A stretch of DNA of 64,000 nt from the NCBI RefSeq assembly GCF_003121985.1, contig NZ_QEWP01000019.1:24172-88171 (forward strand), written 5' to 3'. Below are positions 53,176-61,718 of the stretch, one piece after another. The stretch is from Marinilabilia rubra. GTDB taxonomy: Bacteria; Bacteroidota; Bacteroidia; Bacteroidales; Marinilabiliaceae. A program made the position numbers and the translations under genes. Every line of letters begins with the position of its first letter. The first letter of the stretch is position 1. The notes under the pieces were generated by a model that saw only the letters and a list, made by a program, of their open reading frames with translations, ran no database searches and was not told the DNA's origin.

Positions 53176-54096
53176 ATGAGTAAAAGCGAAACCATAAAAG
53201 TAGCCATTCAAGGTATTCCGGGAGCTAACCACGAAATTGCTGCCAGGGCCTATTTCGAGAATAAGAATGTTGAGGTAGTACCCTGTCATACATTTCAGGA
53301 GGTTTTTGATGCTATGCACAATAATCCTGATGTACAGGGAATCATGGCAATTGAGAACACCCTGGTTGGCAGTCTGCTTCCCAACTACACGATGTTGAGA
53401 GAATCCGGTTTCTTTATTCATGGAGAGCACAAACTAAGAATCAAACACCACCTCATGGCCCTGCCCGGTCAATCCATAGAGGGCATTAAAGAGGTTCACT
53501 CCCACCCTATGGCCATAGCCCAGTGTGAGGCATTTTTCAAAAATTATCCTCATATAAAGCTGATTGAGAGTGAGGACACGGCCTACAGCGCTAAGTACAT
53601 CGCTGAAAACCAAGCAAAAGGAATGGGCGCGATTGCATCTTCCCTTGCAGCGCGACTTTATGACCTGGAAATTGTAGAGAGAGGCATCGAGACCAATAAG
53701 CACAACTACACCCGCTTTCTGGTTATCGGACAGGATGATAAAATTGAAAAAGCAGAATTGCTGGAACAAAACAAAATTAACAAATCATCTATTGTTTTTT
53801 CATTACCACACGAGGAAGGCAGCCTCTCAAAGGTACTGACTATTCTGGCATTCTATAACATCAACCTAACCAAAATTCAATCGCTGCCGGTTGTGGGAAT
53901 TGAATGGGAATATTTATTCTATATAGATGTGATGTACAACGATTATGAGCGGTATCTTCAGTCCCTCGATGCCATTCGGCCCCTATGTAAGAAAATGAGA
54001 ATACTGGGCGAATACGAGGCCTGCACCACCACCCAAACAACCAATGGGGACACTCCTAAAAAAGAGAAATTACAAAACGCTTTATTGCATATCTAA
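53176..54096 (+). CDS. pheA: Prephenate dehydratase
   Basis: The ATG at 53176 is used (306 aa); a longer frame from 53134 starts inside the terminator. The enzyme makes phenylpyruvate from prephenate, the Phe branch. The PDT domain (residues 1-190) shows VAIQGIPGANHEIAA, GIMAIENTLVGSL, SHPMAIAQC and the catalytic TRF in NKHNYTRFLVIG. An ACT domain follows (about 205-285). Its regulatory motifs differ from the usual GALV and ESRP: HEEGSLSKVL and TKIQSLPV. Feedback control by Phe may therefore be altered. It is the first structural gene after the attenuator. Confidence 0.93.
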   Translation: MSKSETIKVAIQGIPGANHEIAARAYFENKNVEVVPCHTFQEVFDAMHNNPDVQGIMAIENTLVGSLLPNYTMLRESGFFIHGEHKLRIKHHLMALPGQSIEGIKEVHSHPMAIAQCEAFFKNYPHIKLIESEDTAYSAKYIAENQAKGMGAIASSLAARLYDLEIVERGIETNKHNYTRFLVIGQDDKIEKAELLEQNKINKSSIVFSLPHEEGSLSKVLTILAFYNINLTKIQSLPVVGIEWEYLFYIDVMYNDYERYLQSLDAIRPLCKKMRILGEYEACTTTQTTNGDTPKKEKLQNALLHI

Positions 54097-54112
54097 TAAA
54101 TATACAGAAACT

Positions 54113-55276
54113 ATGATAACACCGGCCCAAAGAGTCAGCCAGGTAAAGGAATACTACTTCTCATTAAAGTTGAAGGAGATCGCCCAAATGATTGAAGATG
54201 GCAAGCCAGTTATTAATCTTGGAATTGGCAATCCTGATCAGCCTCCGGCACCAGAGGTATTGGAAACGTTGAATAAAACAGCTTCACGTCCTGACACCCA
54301 TGGCTATCAGGGATATGTTGGCATTCCCGCTTTACGAAAAGGCTTTGCAGACTGGTATCTTAGATCGTACAATGTAGAACTGGATGCGGATAAAGAGATC
54401 CTGCCATTGATGGGATCCAAGGAAGGCATTATGCATATTTCATTGGCATTTCTGAATCCGGGAGATGAAGTTTTGGTGCCTAATCCGGGATACCCTACAT
54501 ATGCGGCTGTAACACAGCTTGTGGAAGCAGTGGAACGCACTTACGATCTTCAGGAAGACAACAACTGGCAACCTGATCTGGATGCCCTGGAGAAAGAAGA
54601 TCTCTCAAAAGTAAAACTGATGTGGGTTAATTATCCCAACATGCCAACAGGCGCCAAAGCCAGCAAATCCTTTTTCGAGAAACTGGTAGATTTTGCAAAA
54701 CGCAACGACATCTTAATTTGCAACGACAACCCATACAGTTTCATCATGAATGAGGATCCGCAAAGTTTGCTCTCTATCCCCGGGGCAAAAGATGTGGCAG
54801 TGGAACTCAATTCACTCAGTAAGTCACACAACATGGCCGGTTGGCGTGTAGGCATGGCTGCCTCAAATCCTGACTTCATAAAATATATTCTCAGGATAAA
54901 AAGTAATATGGATTCAGGCATGTTCCGCCCCGTGCAGGAAGCTGCCGCGAAAGCCCTGTCCCTTGAAAAAGAATGGTACGAAGAAGTTAACAAAGTATAC
55001 AAACAGCGAAAAAAGCTGGTATTAGAAATAATGGACACCCTTGGCTGCACCTGGAAAGACGATCAGGTGGGCATGTTTATCTGGGCAAAAATCCCGGATC
55101 AATACCCTACCAGCAAGGAATTGTCCGACAAAGTGCTTTACGAGGCCAATGTATTTATCACGCCCGGGTTTATTTTTGGAAGTCAGGGTGAAAAATACAT
55201 CCGCATCTCACTTTGCACCTCAGAAGAAAAATTACAGGAGTCACTAAGCAGAATCAAGAACATTATAACCAATTAA
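54113..55276 (+). CDS. PLP-dependent aminotransferase class I/II (probably aromatic)
   Basis: The ATG at 54113 (387 aa) is chosen. The PLP fold is clear: NLGIGNPDQPPAPEV, GYQGYVGIPALRKGFADWY, PNPGYPTYAAV, NYPNMPTGAKAS, and the PLP Lys in SLSKSHNMAGWRVGMA near 242. Length and motifs match LL-diaminopimelate/aspartate-type aminotransferases. Its position between prephenate dehydratase and DAHP synthase suggests transamination of phenylpyruvate and hydroxyphenylpyruvate to Phe and Tyr. It starts 16 nt after pheA. Confidence 0.88.
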   Translation: MITPAQRVSQVKEYYFSLKLKEIAQMIEDGKPVINLGIGNPDQPPAPEVLETLNKTASRPDTHGYQGYVGIPALRKGFADWYLRSYNVELDADKEILPLMGSKEGIMHISLAFLNPGDEVLVPNPGYPTYAAVTQLVEAVERTYDLQEDNNWQPDLDALEKEDLSKVKLMWVNYPNMPTGAKASKSFFEKLVDFAKRNDILICNDNPYSFIMNEDPQSLLSIPGAKDVAVELNSLSKSHNMAGWRVGMAASNPDFIKYILRIKSNMDSGMFRPVQEAAAKALSLEKEWYEEVNKVYKQRKKLVLEIMDTLGCTWKDDQVGMFIWAKIPDQYPTSKELSDKVLYEANVFITPGFIFGSQGEKYIRISLCTSEEKLQESLSRIKNIITN

Positions 55277-55278
55277 CC

Positions 55279-56376
55279 ATGCATAATTTAAACATTCAAC
55301 CAATCACCCTTCCGGGGTTAGAATTGAAGCGTCCCATCATCATTTCGGGACCTTGCAGCGCAGAAACCGAAGAGCAAACCCTCGCCACCGCCAAAGAACT
55401 CGCAGCTCAGGGTGTCAAAATATTCAGAGCCGGTATCTGGAAACCCAGAACCCGTCCGGGTGCCTTTGAAGGTGTAGGAACCGTTGGTCTTCCCTGGCTC
55501 AAAAGGGTAAAAGAAGAAACCGGCATGTTCGTGGGTGTGGAAGTAGCTACAGCTCACCACGTTTATGAAGCAGTTAAATTTGGCATTGACCTGGTATGGA
55601 TTGGAGCCCGAACTTCGGCCAACCCATTTGCGGTGCAGGAAGTAGCAGATGCCATCAAAGGAATGGACATTCCCGTGTTGATTAAAAACCCTGTAAACCC
55701 CGATTTAGAGTTGTGGATTGGAGCCATCGAACGTATCAACCGTGCCGGAATCACCCAGATTGCGGCCATTCACCGTGGATTTAGCTCTTACGACCAATCT
55801 GAGTTCCGCAACCACCCACAATGGCAAATTCCTATTGAGCTGCGCCGTAGAATTCCTGAATTGCCAATCATTACAGATCCAAGTCACATTGCAGGAAGAC
55901 GTGATTTACTTGCTGAGATCTCTCAGGAAGCGCTCGACCTTAACTTTGACGGGCTGATTATCGAATCGCATACATGTCCCGACAAAGCATGGAGTGATGC
56001 CAAACAACAGATAACCCCACTTGCTTTGAAGGATATGCTGGACAATCTGGTACTTCGTCGACCCAAAATTGGAGAAGATACCCCACGTGTCACCCTGGAT
56101 GAGCTGAGAAAGAAGATTGACAAACTGGATGACCAGCTTCTGGATCTTTTGAAAGAACGTATGTCAATTTCGGAAGCAATCGGTAAATATAAATTCGACA
56201 ACAACATTACCATTCTTCAAACCCGTCGTTACGATGAGATTATGAATAATCGTCGTCAGCGTGGTACTAACCGTGGTTTGGATGAGGAATTTATTACCCG
56301 TATTTTTGAGTCGATCCACGAGGAATCGATCAGTCGCCAAAGTCAGATCATGAACAAAGCACAAACCAAAAAATAA
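55279..56376 (+). CDS. Bifunctional DAHP synthase / chorismate mutase
   Basis: The ATG at 55279 gives 365 aa, 2 nt after the aminotransferase stop. The N-terminal domain (about 1-262) is a type I-beta DAHP synthase: IISGPCSAETEEQTLATA, FRAGIWKPRTRPGAFEG, LVWIGARTSANPFAVQ, PVLIKNPVNPDLELWIGA and ITDPSHIAGRRDL. The C-terminal domain (about 272-360) is an AroQ chorismate mutase with LRKKIDKLDDQLLDLLKERM, IGKYKFDN and ILQTRRYDEIM. It joins the first step of the shikimate pathway with the Phe/Tyr branch point. Similar fusions are common in Bacteroidota and Bacillus. Confidence 0.93.
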   Translation: MHNLNIQPITLPGLELKRPIIISGPCSAETEEQTLATAKELAAQGVKIFRAGIWKPRTRPGAFEGVGTVGLPWLKRVKEETGMFVGVEVATAHHVYEAVKFGIDLVWIGARTSANPFAVQEVADAIKGMDIPVLIKNPVNPDLELWIGAIERINRAGITQIAAIHRGFSSYDQSEFRNHPQWQIPIELRRRIPELPIITDPSHIAGRRDLLAEISQEALDLNFDGLIIESHTCPDKAWSDAKQQITPLALKDMLDNLVLRRPKIGEDTPRVTLDELRKKIDKLDDQLLDLLKERMSISEAIGKYKFDNNITILQTRRYDEIMNNRRQRGTNRGLDEEFITRIFESIHEESISRQSQIMNKAQTKK

Positions 56377-56388
56377 AGCAGAACCGGA

Positions 56389-57165
56389 ATGAAGATTTGT
56401 ATCCTGGGCGCAGGAAAAATGGGCACTTGGCTAACCGATGCACTTTGCTTGCAACATGAAGTAGCCATTTACGATCCCGACATGGAACGCCTGCGCTTCG
56501 TTTTTAACACCCAGCGACTTACTAAACCAGAAGAAATCACCGCGTTTGGTCCCGAATTGCTGATCAATGCAGCCAATTTGAAATATACCATCCCGGCATT
56601 TGATTCAGTGGTGGATTACCTGCCGAAGGATTGTATTTTATCAGACATAGCTTCGGTAAAAACCGGTCTGGAAGAGTATTATGCAAAAAGCGGACGACGT
56701 TTTGTCTCCACCCATCCCATGTTTGGTCCCACTTTTGGCAATTTAAAAGAGTTGCGTCAGCACCATGCCATTATCATCAGTGAATCAGACCACATGGGGA
56801 AAACCTTTTTCAAGGATTTTTTTGGTTCTCTGGGTCTAAACATTCATGAATACAGCTTCGAAGAGCATGACCAAACCATTGCTTATTCGCTTTCTGTTCC
56901 TTTTTCATCGACTCTGGTCTTTGCCGCCTGTATGAAAAAGCAAGATGCACCCGGAACCACTTTCAGGAAGCATCATGAAATAGCTAAGGGACTGCTTTCA
57001 GAAGATGATTACCTGCTGACCGAGATTCTCATGAACCCCTTCACTGTGGGACAGGTAGAAAAAATTCGTCAGGAACTTAAAGGTCTTCTTGAATTGATAG
57101 AGAAGAAAGATACTGAAGGGTTGCAGGCTTTTCTGAAGAAGGTGAGAGAAAATATCAATGAATAA
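56389..57165 (+). CDS. tyrA: Prephenate dehydrogenase
   Basis: This 258-aa NAD(P)-dependent enzyme makes 4-hydroxyphenylpyruvate, the Tyr branch. The N-terminal dinucleotide-binding motif ILGAGKMGTWL is at residues 4-14. DIASVKTGLEEYY and FVSTHPMFGPTFGNLKEL (His and the substrate region) match the family. No ACT domain is attached. It starts 12 nt after the DAHP synthase/chorismate mutase gene and is the fourth enzyme gene under the Phe attenuator, so Tyr synthesis would also respond to Phe supply. Confidence 0.9.
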   Translation: MKICILGAGKMGTWLTDALCLQHEVAIYDPDMERLRFVFNTQRLTKPEEITAFGPELLINAANLKYTIPAFDSVVDYLPKDCILSDIASVKTGLEEYYAKSGRRFVSTHPMFGPTFGNLKELRQHHAIIISESDHMGKTFFKDFFGSLGLNIHEYSFEEHDQTIAYSLSVPFSSTLVFAACMKKQDAPGTTFRKHHEIAKGLLSEDDYLLTEILMNPFTVGQVEKIRQELKGLLELIEKKDTEGLQAFLKKVRENINE

Positions 57166-57167
57166 AT

Positions 57168-58238
57168 ATGGTTGATCAAAAGCCGGAAAACAAACGAGTA
57201 TTATTAGGCATGAGTGGAGGGCTGGACAGTACAATGTCAGCCCTCCTTTTGCATAAGCAGGGCTACGAGGTTCATGGAGTTACTCTCAAAACCTGGCACG
57301 TAAATTCTGAAAAGCAGGAAAAAGACCTCATAAAAGCAGAACAACTGGCCCATAAATTAGGTATCGATCACAGCATTTTTGATATCAGCAGCACTTTCAA
57401 AAAGAATGTAGTTGATTATTTTTGCGACGAATACCTCAGAGGACGCACCCCAAATCCCTGCAACCGGTGTAACCCGATGATAAAATGGCCCCGGTTAATG
57501 GAGATGGCCGATGCTTTTGATTGCCGGTATATTGCCACCGGGCATTATGTGCAAAAAGTAAAAACAAACAATAAATGGTACATAAAAAAGGGAGTAGATC
57601 CATCTAAAGACCAATCATATTTTCTTTGGAATCTCAATCAGGACATTCTCAACAGGGCCATCTTTCCACTTGGCAAACTGACCAAAGAAGAAGTCAGGGA
57701 ACTGGCACTATCAAACGGACTTGAGAATGTGGCAGACCAAAAGGAAAGCATGGGCGTATGTTTCCTGGACAATCTCAACTACCGGGATTTTCTGCAAAAA
57801 AAACATGATGACCGCGAGATTGACATTCAAGAAGGTGAAATTGTTAACGAATCAGGAAAAGTGATTGGCAAACATCAAGGCATTCCCTTTTTCACAATAG
57901 GCCAGAAAAGAGGGCTAAACCTTGAAGACAAAAGCTACAGAGTAATTGATCTTGACTCAGAAAACAACCGGGTGGTCGTTTCAAAAACAGCCAATCTTGA
58001 AACAAGTCAATTAACTTTAAAATCCTTCTATCTTTCTGAATCGCTGTATGAAAATGAGGCTGAAGAAGTTCATATAAGAATCCGCGGACTGGATAAAGTT
58101 CCCCCTATACCCGGCCGGATAACCCATATAGAAGGTGGACTTAATGTCATTTTTGATGTTCCGGCCTGGGCCATTACTCCGGGCCAAAGTATTGTTTTTT
58201 ATCAGAATGATTTGGTTATCGGAGGTGGTATTTATTAA
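57168..58238 (+). CDS. mnmA: tRNA 2-thiouridylase
   Basis: This 356-aa enzyme thiolates uridine 34 of tRNA Lys, Glu and Gln. P-loop GMSGGLDSTMSALLL starts at residue 13. Catalytic Cys residues sit in TPNPCNRCNPMIKWPRL near 99 and ESMGVCFLDN near 200, and ATGHYVQ, DPSKDQSYFLWNL and FTIGQKRGLNL are typical. It begins 2 nt after tyrA, so it may share the attenuated transcript, an unusual partner. MnmH, which selenates its product, is encoded at 38095-39132. Confidence 0.93.
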   Translation: MVDQKPENKRVLLGMSGGLDSTMSALLLHKQGYEVHGVTLKTWHVNSEKQEKDLIKAEQLAHKLGIDHSIFDISSTFKKNVVDYFCDEYLRGRTPNPCNRCNPMIKWPRLMEMADAFDCRYIATGHYVQKVKTNNKWYIKKGVDPSKDQSYFLWNLNQDILNRAIFPLGKLTKEEVRELALSNGLENVADQKESMGVCFLDNLNYRDFLQKKHDDREIDIQEGEIVNESGKVIGKHQGIPFFTIGQKRGLNLEDKSYRVIDLDSENNRVVVSKTANLETSQLTLKSFYLSESLYENEAEEVHIRIRGLDKVPPIPGRITHIEGGLNVIFDVPAWAITPGQSIVFYQNDLVIGGGIY

Positions 58239-58255
58239 CAAAAAATTCAATAGTA

Positions 58256-58391
58256 CAATACTCCGTTAAACTTTTATAAAAGTCTAAAGTTCAAACTCTT
58301 GCGAGTGAATGAGCTTTCGTTTTAAAGCCCAGATTATCAGAATTATATGATTTATCTTAAATCTTATATCTAAAAGTCTAACGATCTATTG
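58256..58391 (-). mobile_element. MITE-like element, family 3, copy 2 (136 bp, inverted)
   Basis: It is the reverse complement of 10592-10727 over its full length with few differences. The ends are CAATACTCCGTTAAACTTTT and the inverted CAATAGATCGTTAGACTTTT. ATAGTA flanks it on both sides (58250-58255 and 58392-58397), a different target sequence from copy 1. Confidence 0.78.
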
Positions 58392-58437
58392 ATAGTATTG
58401 ACATATACTTTATTCTCCCTGTTTTTGTATAAAGCTG

Positions 58438-58767
58438 TTGCCCATGCTTAGTGAGGAGAAAAAACATATAATCACCAAGCAGGATGCTGTAATTTTAAAT
58501 ATTGAAAGAGCGTGTCGGGCCACAATAGACATGGGAACCAGAATTGTACGAAAAAAAAGCCTAGCCTCCCGCAAAGCAATAGATCAACATTTCAGATACT
58601 TGAAAAAAGACAACTTAATATCATTAGAATTAAGTTAGCGGATGCAAGCAATGGCAGGTTTCAGAAATATAGCTGTCCATGACTATAACTCGTTAAACAT
58701 AGAAGTAGTAATTGATATAATCGAAAACCATCTGAAGGATCTGAGAAGATTTTCTCAAATCATATAA
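58438..58767 (+). pseudogene. Decayed HepT-like (DUF86, HEPN) toxin gene
   Basis: One frame of 110 codons reads through a TAG at 58636-58638. Before it come ITKQDAVILNIERACRATID and DNLISLELS; after it come RMQAMAGFRNIAVHDYNSLN and IENHLKDLRRFSQII. Together they match the second part of a HepT toxin, including the HEPN RNase motif RNIAVH. About 25-30 N-terminal residues of a usual HepT are missing. A premature stop plus 5' truncation makes it a likely relic. No MntA antitoxin gene is present. It lies beside the family 3 element. Confidence 0.75.
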
Positions 58768-58776
58768 CCGCACAAT

Positions 58777-60126
58777 TCAGGGTTTTACCTTCAACTCCAA
58801 TATCCTCCTCGTTGTTTTACTGACTTTAAACCGGTCATCAATGCGATGACCTACGACCCAGATGATATCTTCACCGGAAATCAGCAGCCAGGTTTTCTCT
58901 TTCCCGACCAGCGAAAACTTCTGATCAACAAAGAAATCGCTCAGCTTTTTAAATTGCTCCATGCCCAAAGGCCTGAAATGATCGCCATCTTGCCAGTGAC
59001 GCAAATGAAGCGGAAACTCTATTAAATCGGCATCCAGGTGGACACATTCAGATTCACGGCTAAAAGTAAAATCATCATTTTTTTCAAAAATCCGGAGCGA
59101 CATAGGAAAAGGATCCTCAATATTTTCATCATCCCCCTGAATGTAATAGAAACGATGATCAGCTTCATCGCGTGGCACCAATATAAGATTATACCGATCG
59201 CGCACCAGGCGGTGCGTTTGTGAAAAAAATTGTTTTCCGGGAGTGCCTCCCAGACTATCAATTACCTCATCGATGGTTTTACTGTTAAACCCATAAGGAT
59301 GCAGGATTTCAAAGAGCATGGTCCTTTTTTGCGGATGCTCACGAATAAGTCTTAACGGAACAAGCATTTGATTATCCTCCTCAGCAACCACATTTTTCCG
59401 GACTTCGGAAACTTCCTTTTCAAAGATCTGCCATGCCTCATCCAGATTATGGAAATTATGAAGCATGGTATTGAAAAATGAGGGATTCAGCATGTTCATT
59501 ACCGGCAAAACATTGTGGCGGATATTATTGCGTTGGAAAATAACATCACTGTTGCTTGAGTCGGTTCTATACGGGATTCCGTTCTCATGGCAAAATTGCT
59601 CAATCTCCTCTCGTTGCAGAGATAAAAGGGGACGAATCAGCTTTCCGTTTTTGGGTCTCATCCCTTTTAAGCCCCTCAATCCAGTTCCCCGTGCCAGATT
59701 CAGAAAAAATGTTTCTATCATATCATCCCCGTGATGCCCGGTCATCAACCATTGAAAGCCTTCTTTATCAACCAGTTCCCAAAACCATTTATACCTCAGA
59801 TCACGGGCGGCCATTTCAATTGAAATCCCTCTTTTTCTGGCTTCTTCCTGCGTATCAAAATGCTTAACATGGATGGGAATGTCCCTGCCTAAACAGTAGT
59901 CAAAAACAAACCGCTCATCCTGATTGGATTCTTTATCACGTAAGTGAAAATTACAATGAGCAGCCTGACAAAAATGCCCAAGTTCATTCAGTAGGAATAA
60001 TAAGGTCATGGAGTCAGCGCCACCACTTAAAGCTACTAAAATGCGATCTTCAGGTTTTACACCCAGATTTTCAAGCGCCTCTTTAACCCGCGAAAGAACC
60101 ATACTGTGTTGTTTTATTAAAGACAT
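58777..60126 (-). CDS. tilS: tRNA(Ile)-lysidine synthase
   Basis: This 449-aa enzyme makes lysidine at C34 of tRNA-Ile(CAU). The N-terminal PP-loop ILVALSGGADSMTLLFLL begins near residue 28; LMTGHHGDDMIETFFLNLARGTGLRGLKGM (residues about 128-157) is characteristic. The C-terminal TilS domain has HWQDGDHFRPLGM and KKLSDFFVDQK. The start may be either this ATG or a Met eight codons later; the first overlaps the 3' end of pabB by 44 bp. The gene is essential in most bacteria. Confidence 0.93.
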   Translation of the reverse strand: MSLIKQHSMVLSRVKEALENLGVKPEDRILVALSGGADSMTLLFLLNELGHFCQAAHCNFHLRDKESNQDERFVFDYCLGRDIPIHVKHFDTQEEARKRGISIEMAARDLRYKWFWELVDKEGFQWLMTGHHGDDMIETFFLNLARGTGLRGLKGMRPKNGKLIRPLLSLQREEIEQFCHENGIPYRTDSSNSDVIFQRNNIRHNVLPVMNMLNPSFFNTMLHNFHNLDEAWQIFEKEVSEVRKNVVAEEDNQMLVPLRLIREHPQKRTMLFEILHPYGFNSKTIDEVIDSLGGTPGKQFFSQTHRLVRDRYNLILVPRDEADHRFYYIQGDDENIEDPFPMSLRIFEKNDDFTFSRESECVHLDADLIEFPLHLRHWQDGDHFRPLGMEQFKKLSDFFVDQKFSLVGKEKTWLLISGEDIIWVVGHRIDDRFKVSKTTRRILELKVKP

Positions 60127-61414
60127 TCCTGAGGTTTTCAGCTTTCAGCAGGCACTCTTCATACTCAAGCGATGCATTGCAAACATCCGTAATGGCACTG
60201 CCCACTGAGTAGCTCAAATACTGCGATGCCTGATTGTAAAGAAAACTGCGAATCACCACGTTGAAATCGAAATCCAGTTCGGGAGTAATATACCCCACAG
60301 CGCCGGAATAAAGTCCGCGGGCCGATTTCTCGTACCTGTCGACCAGCTCCATCGCACTGATCTTTGGAGCACCTGTCATCGATCCCATAGGGAAACTGTA
60401 CCTTATGGGATCGAGCCAATGAGCATCTGTATGCATTTGAGCCGATACAGTAGAAATCATCTGGTATACCCCGGGAAAAGGAAAAACACTGCATAAATCA
60501 TCTACATGAACCGTTCCTCTGGCGGCAACACGAGACAAATCGTTGCGCACCAGATCTGCAATCATGATGTTTTCTGCTCTTTCTTTATCTGACTCGGCAA
60601 GTTGTTTCATCACCTGATAGTCCTCAGATTTGGAGGGATTTCTTTTGGCAGTGCCCTTCATAGGCTGGGAAAGCACCCTTGCTCCACGCTTTCGCAAATA
60701 GCGCTCAGGAGAAGCACTCATCAGAAAGGCCTCATTGTGACGCAAAAGAGTTGAGAACGGCATTGGCGCAATCTTCATCAACTCACCGAAAACACGCGCC
60801 GGATCAACGGCTACTCTGTCGCAAAAGAAATCTATGCAGTAATTTATTTCGTAAATATCGCCTTTGCGAATGTGATGTTTCAATTTCTCAACGGTCTGAA
60901 GGTATTCTTCCCTTGATACGCTGGACTGAAAAGTAATCGATGGCAGGTCATAGTTTTCATGAACAGTGTAATCACGGATTTTATCAATAAAACTAAGTGC
61001 ATCCTGCTGTGTATCACAATCAGACTCATACCCCAAATGCCAGTTATCACCTGTTCTCCGGACCATGAAGCGTGGCTGGAAAAAACCGAAATTTTGAAAC
61101 CCGGTGAAATCAGAATTGGAAGATGATAATCCGGGCTCAAACTCATTTTTAAGATCATACGACAAATAGCCCAACAGCCAGTCGTTAAGTCTGTAAGCTT
61201 CCGATTCGAGCTGGTTGATATCCTCGTCCCAAACCTTCAGTGCTCCAAACCCGGCTAATACGCTAAATTCATGATACTGATGAGCATGGCCGGAGTAAAA
61301 AGGATACTGGTCAGTCAGTACCACAGCATGCCTAAAATCATTTACCATCTGGTAAAGCTTCTGCTCAAACCTGCCGGATTGATAGCCCGGTGAAAAAGAA
61401 AACCATTTCCGCAT
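60083..61414 (-). CDS. pabB: Aminodeoxychorismate synthase component I
   Basis: The ATG complementary to 61412-61414 is chosen (443 aa); the longer frame upstream does not look like protein. The chorismate-binding domain (about 185-440) has REEYLQTVEKLKHHIRKGDIYEINYCIDF (by position), LSQPMKGTAKRNPSK, IADLVRNDLSRVAARGTVHV, MGSMTGAPKISAMELVDRYE and ARGLYSGAVGYI. It converts chorismate and ammonia to aminodeoxychorismate for folate. The Lys in the KGT motif supports the PabB type. No pabA or pabC is adjacent. Its end overlaps tilS by 44 bp. Confidence 0.9.
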   Translation of the reverse strand: MRKWFSFSPGYQSGRFEQKLYQMVNDFRHAVVLTDQYPFYSGHAHQYHEFSVLAGFGALKVWDEDINQLESEAYRLNDWLLGYLSYDLKNEFEPGLSSSNSDFTGFQNFGFFQPRFMVRRTGDNWHLGYESDCDTQQDALSFIDKIRDYTVHENYDLPSITFQSSVSREEYLQTVEKLKHHIRKGDIYEINYCIDFFCDRVAVDPARVFGELMKIAPMPFSTLLRHNEAFLMSASPERYLRKRGARVLSQPMKGTAKRNPSKSEDYQVMKQLAESDKERAENIMIADLVRNDLSRVAARGTVHVDDLCSVFPFPGVYQMISTVSAQMHTDAHWLDPIRYSFPMGSMTGAPKISAMELVDRYEKSARGLYSGAVGYITPELDFDFNVVIRSFLYNQASQYLSYSVGSAITDVCNASLEYEECLLKAENLRNVFNKTTQYGSFAG

Positions 61415-61718
61415 GTCTGCAAATTTAACCCTAATATTCTCTTTACCAAAGTCAGTGCATTTCCCGGAGACACCGAACTGGAATTTGACCGCAGAGGACA
61501 CTGTGAAAAAAGGCGAAAGCAAGCGAATAGTCACTCTAAAGTCTTCTGAAATAATTGATCGGGGGAGACCAAAACTTCAGGATAGATTTAAGTAATCAAC
61601 AGGCCAAAGTTTGAGCGGCAGAAAGCAGAAAAGAATAATTGACTGATAAGCAAAGATCAGGTAATTAAATTCCGGAGAATTATTATTAAAGAAGGTTCCA
61701 TGGAAATGATCTTACGTG
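61415..61718. other. Gene-free gap with a fragment related to the 1592 repeat
   Basis: Sequence near 61580-61660 (AATCAACAGGCCAAAGTTTG, GGCAGAAAGCAGAA, TTGACTGATAAGC) resembles the interior of the repeat at 1592-1746 but lacks its ends. No promoter or gene was seen. Confidence 0.45.
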
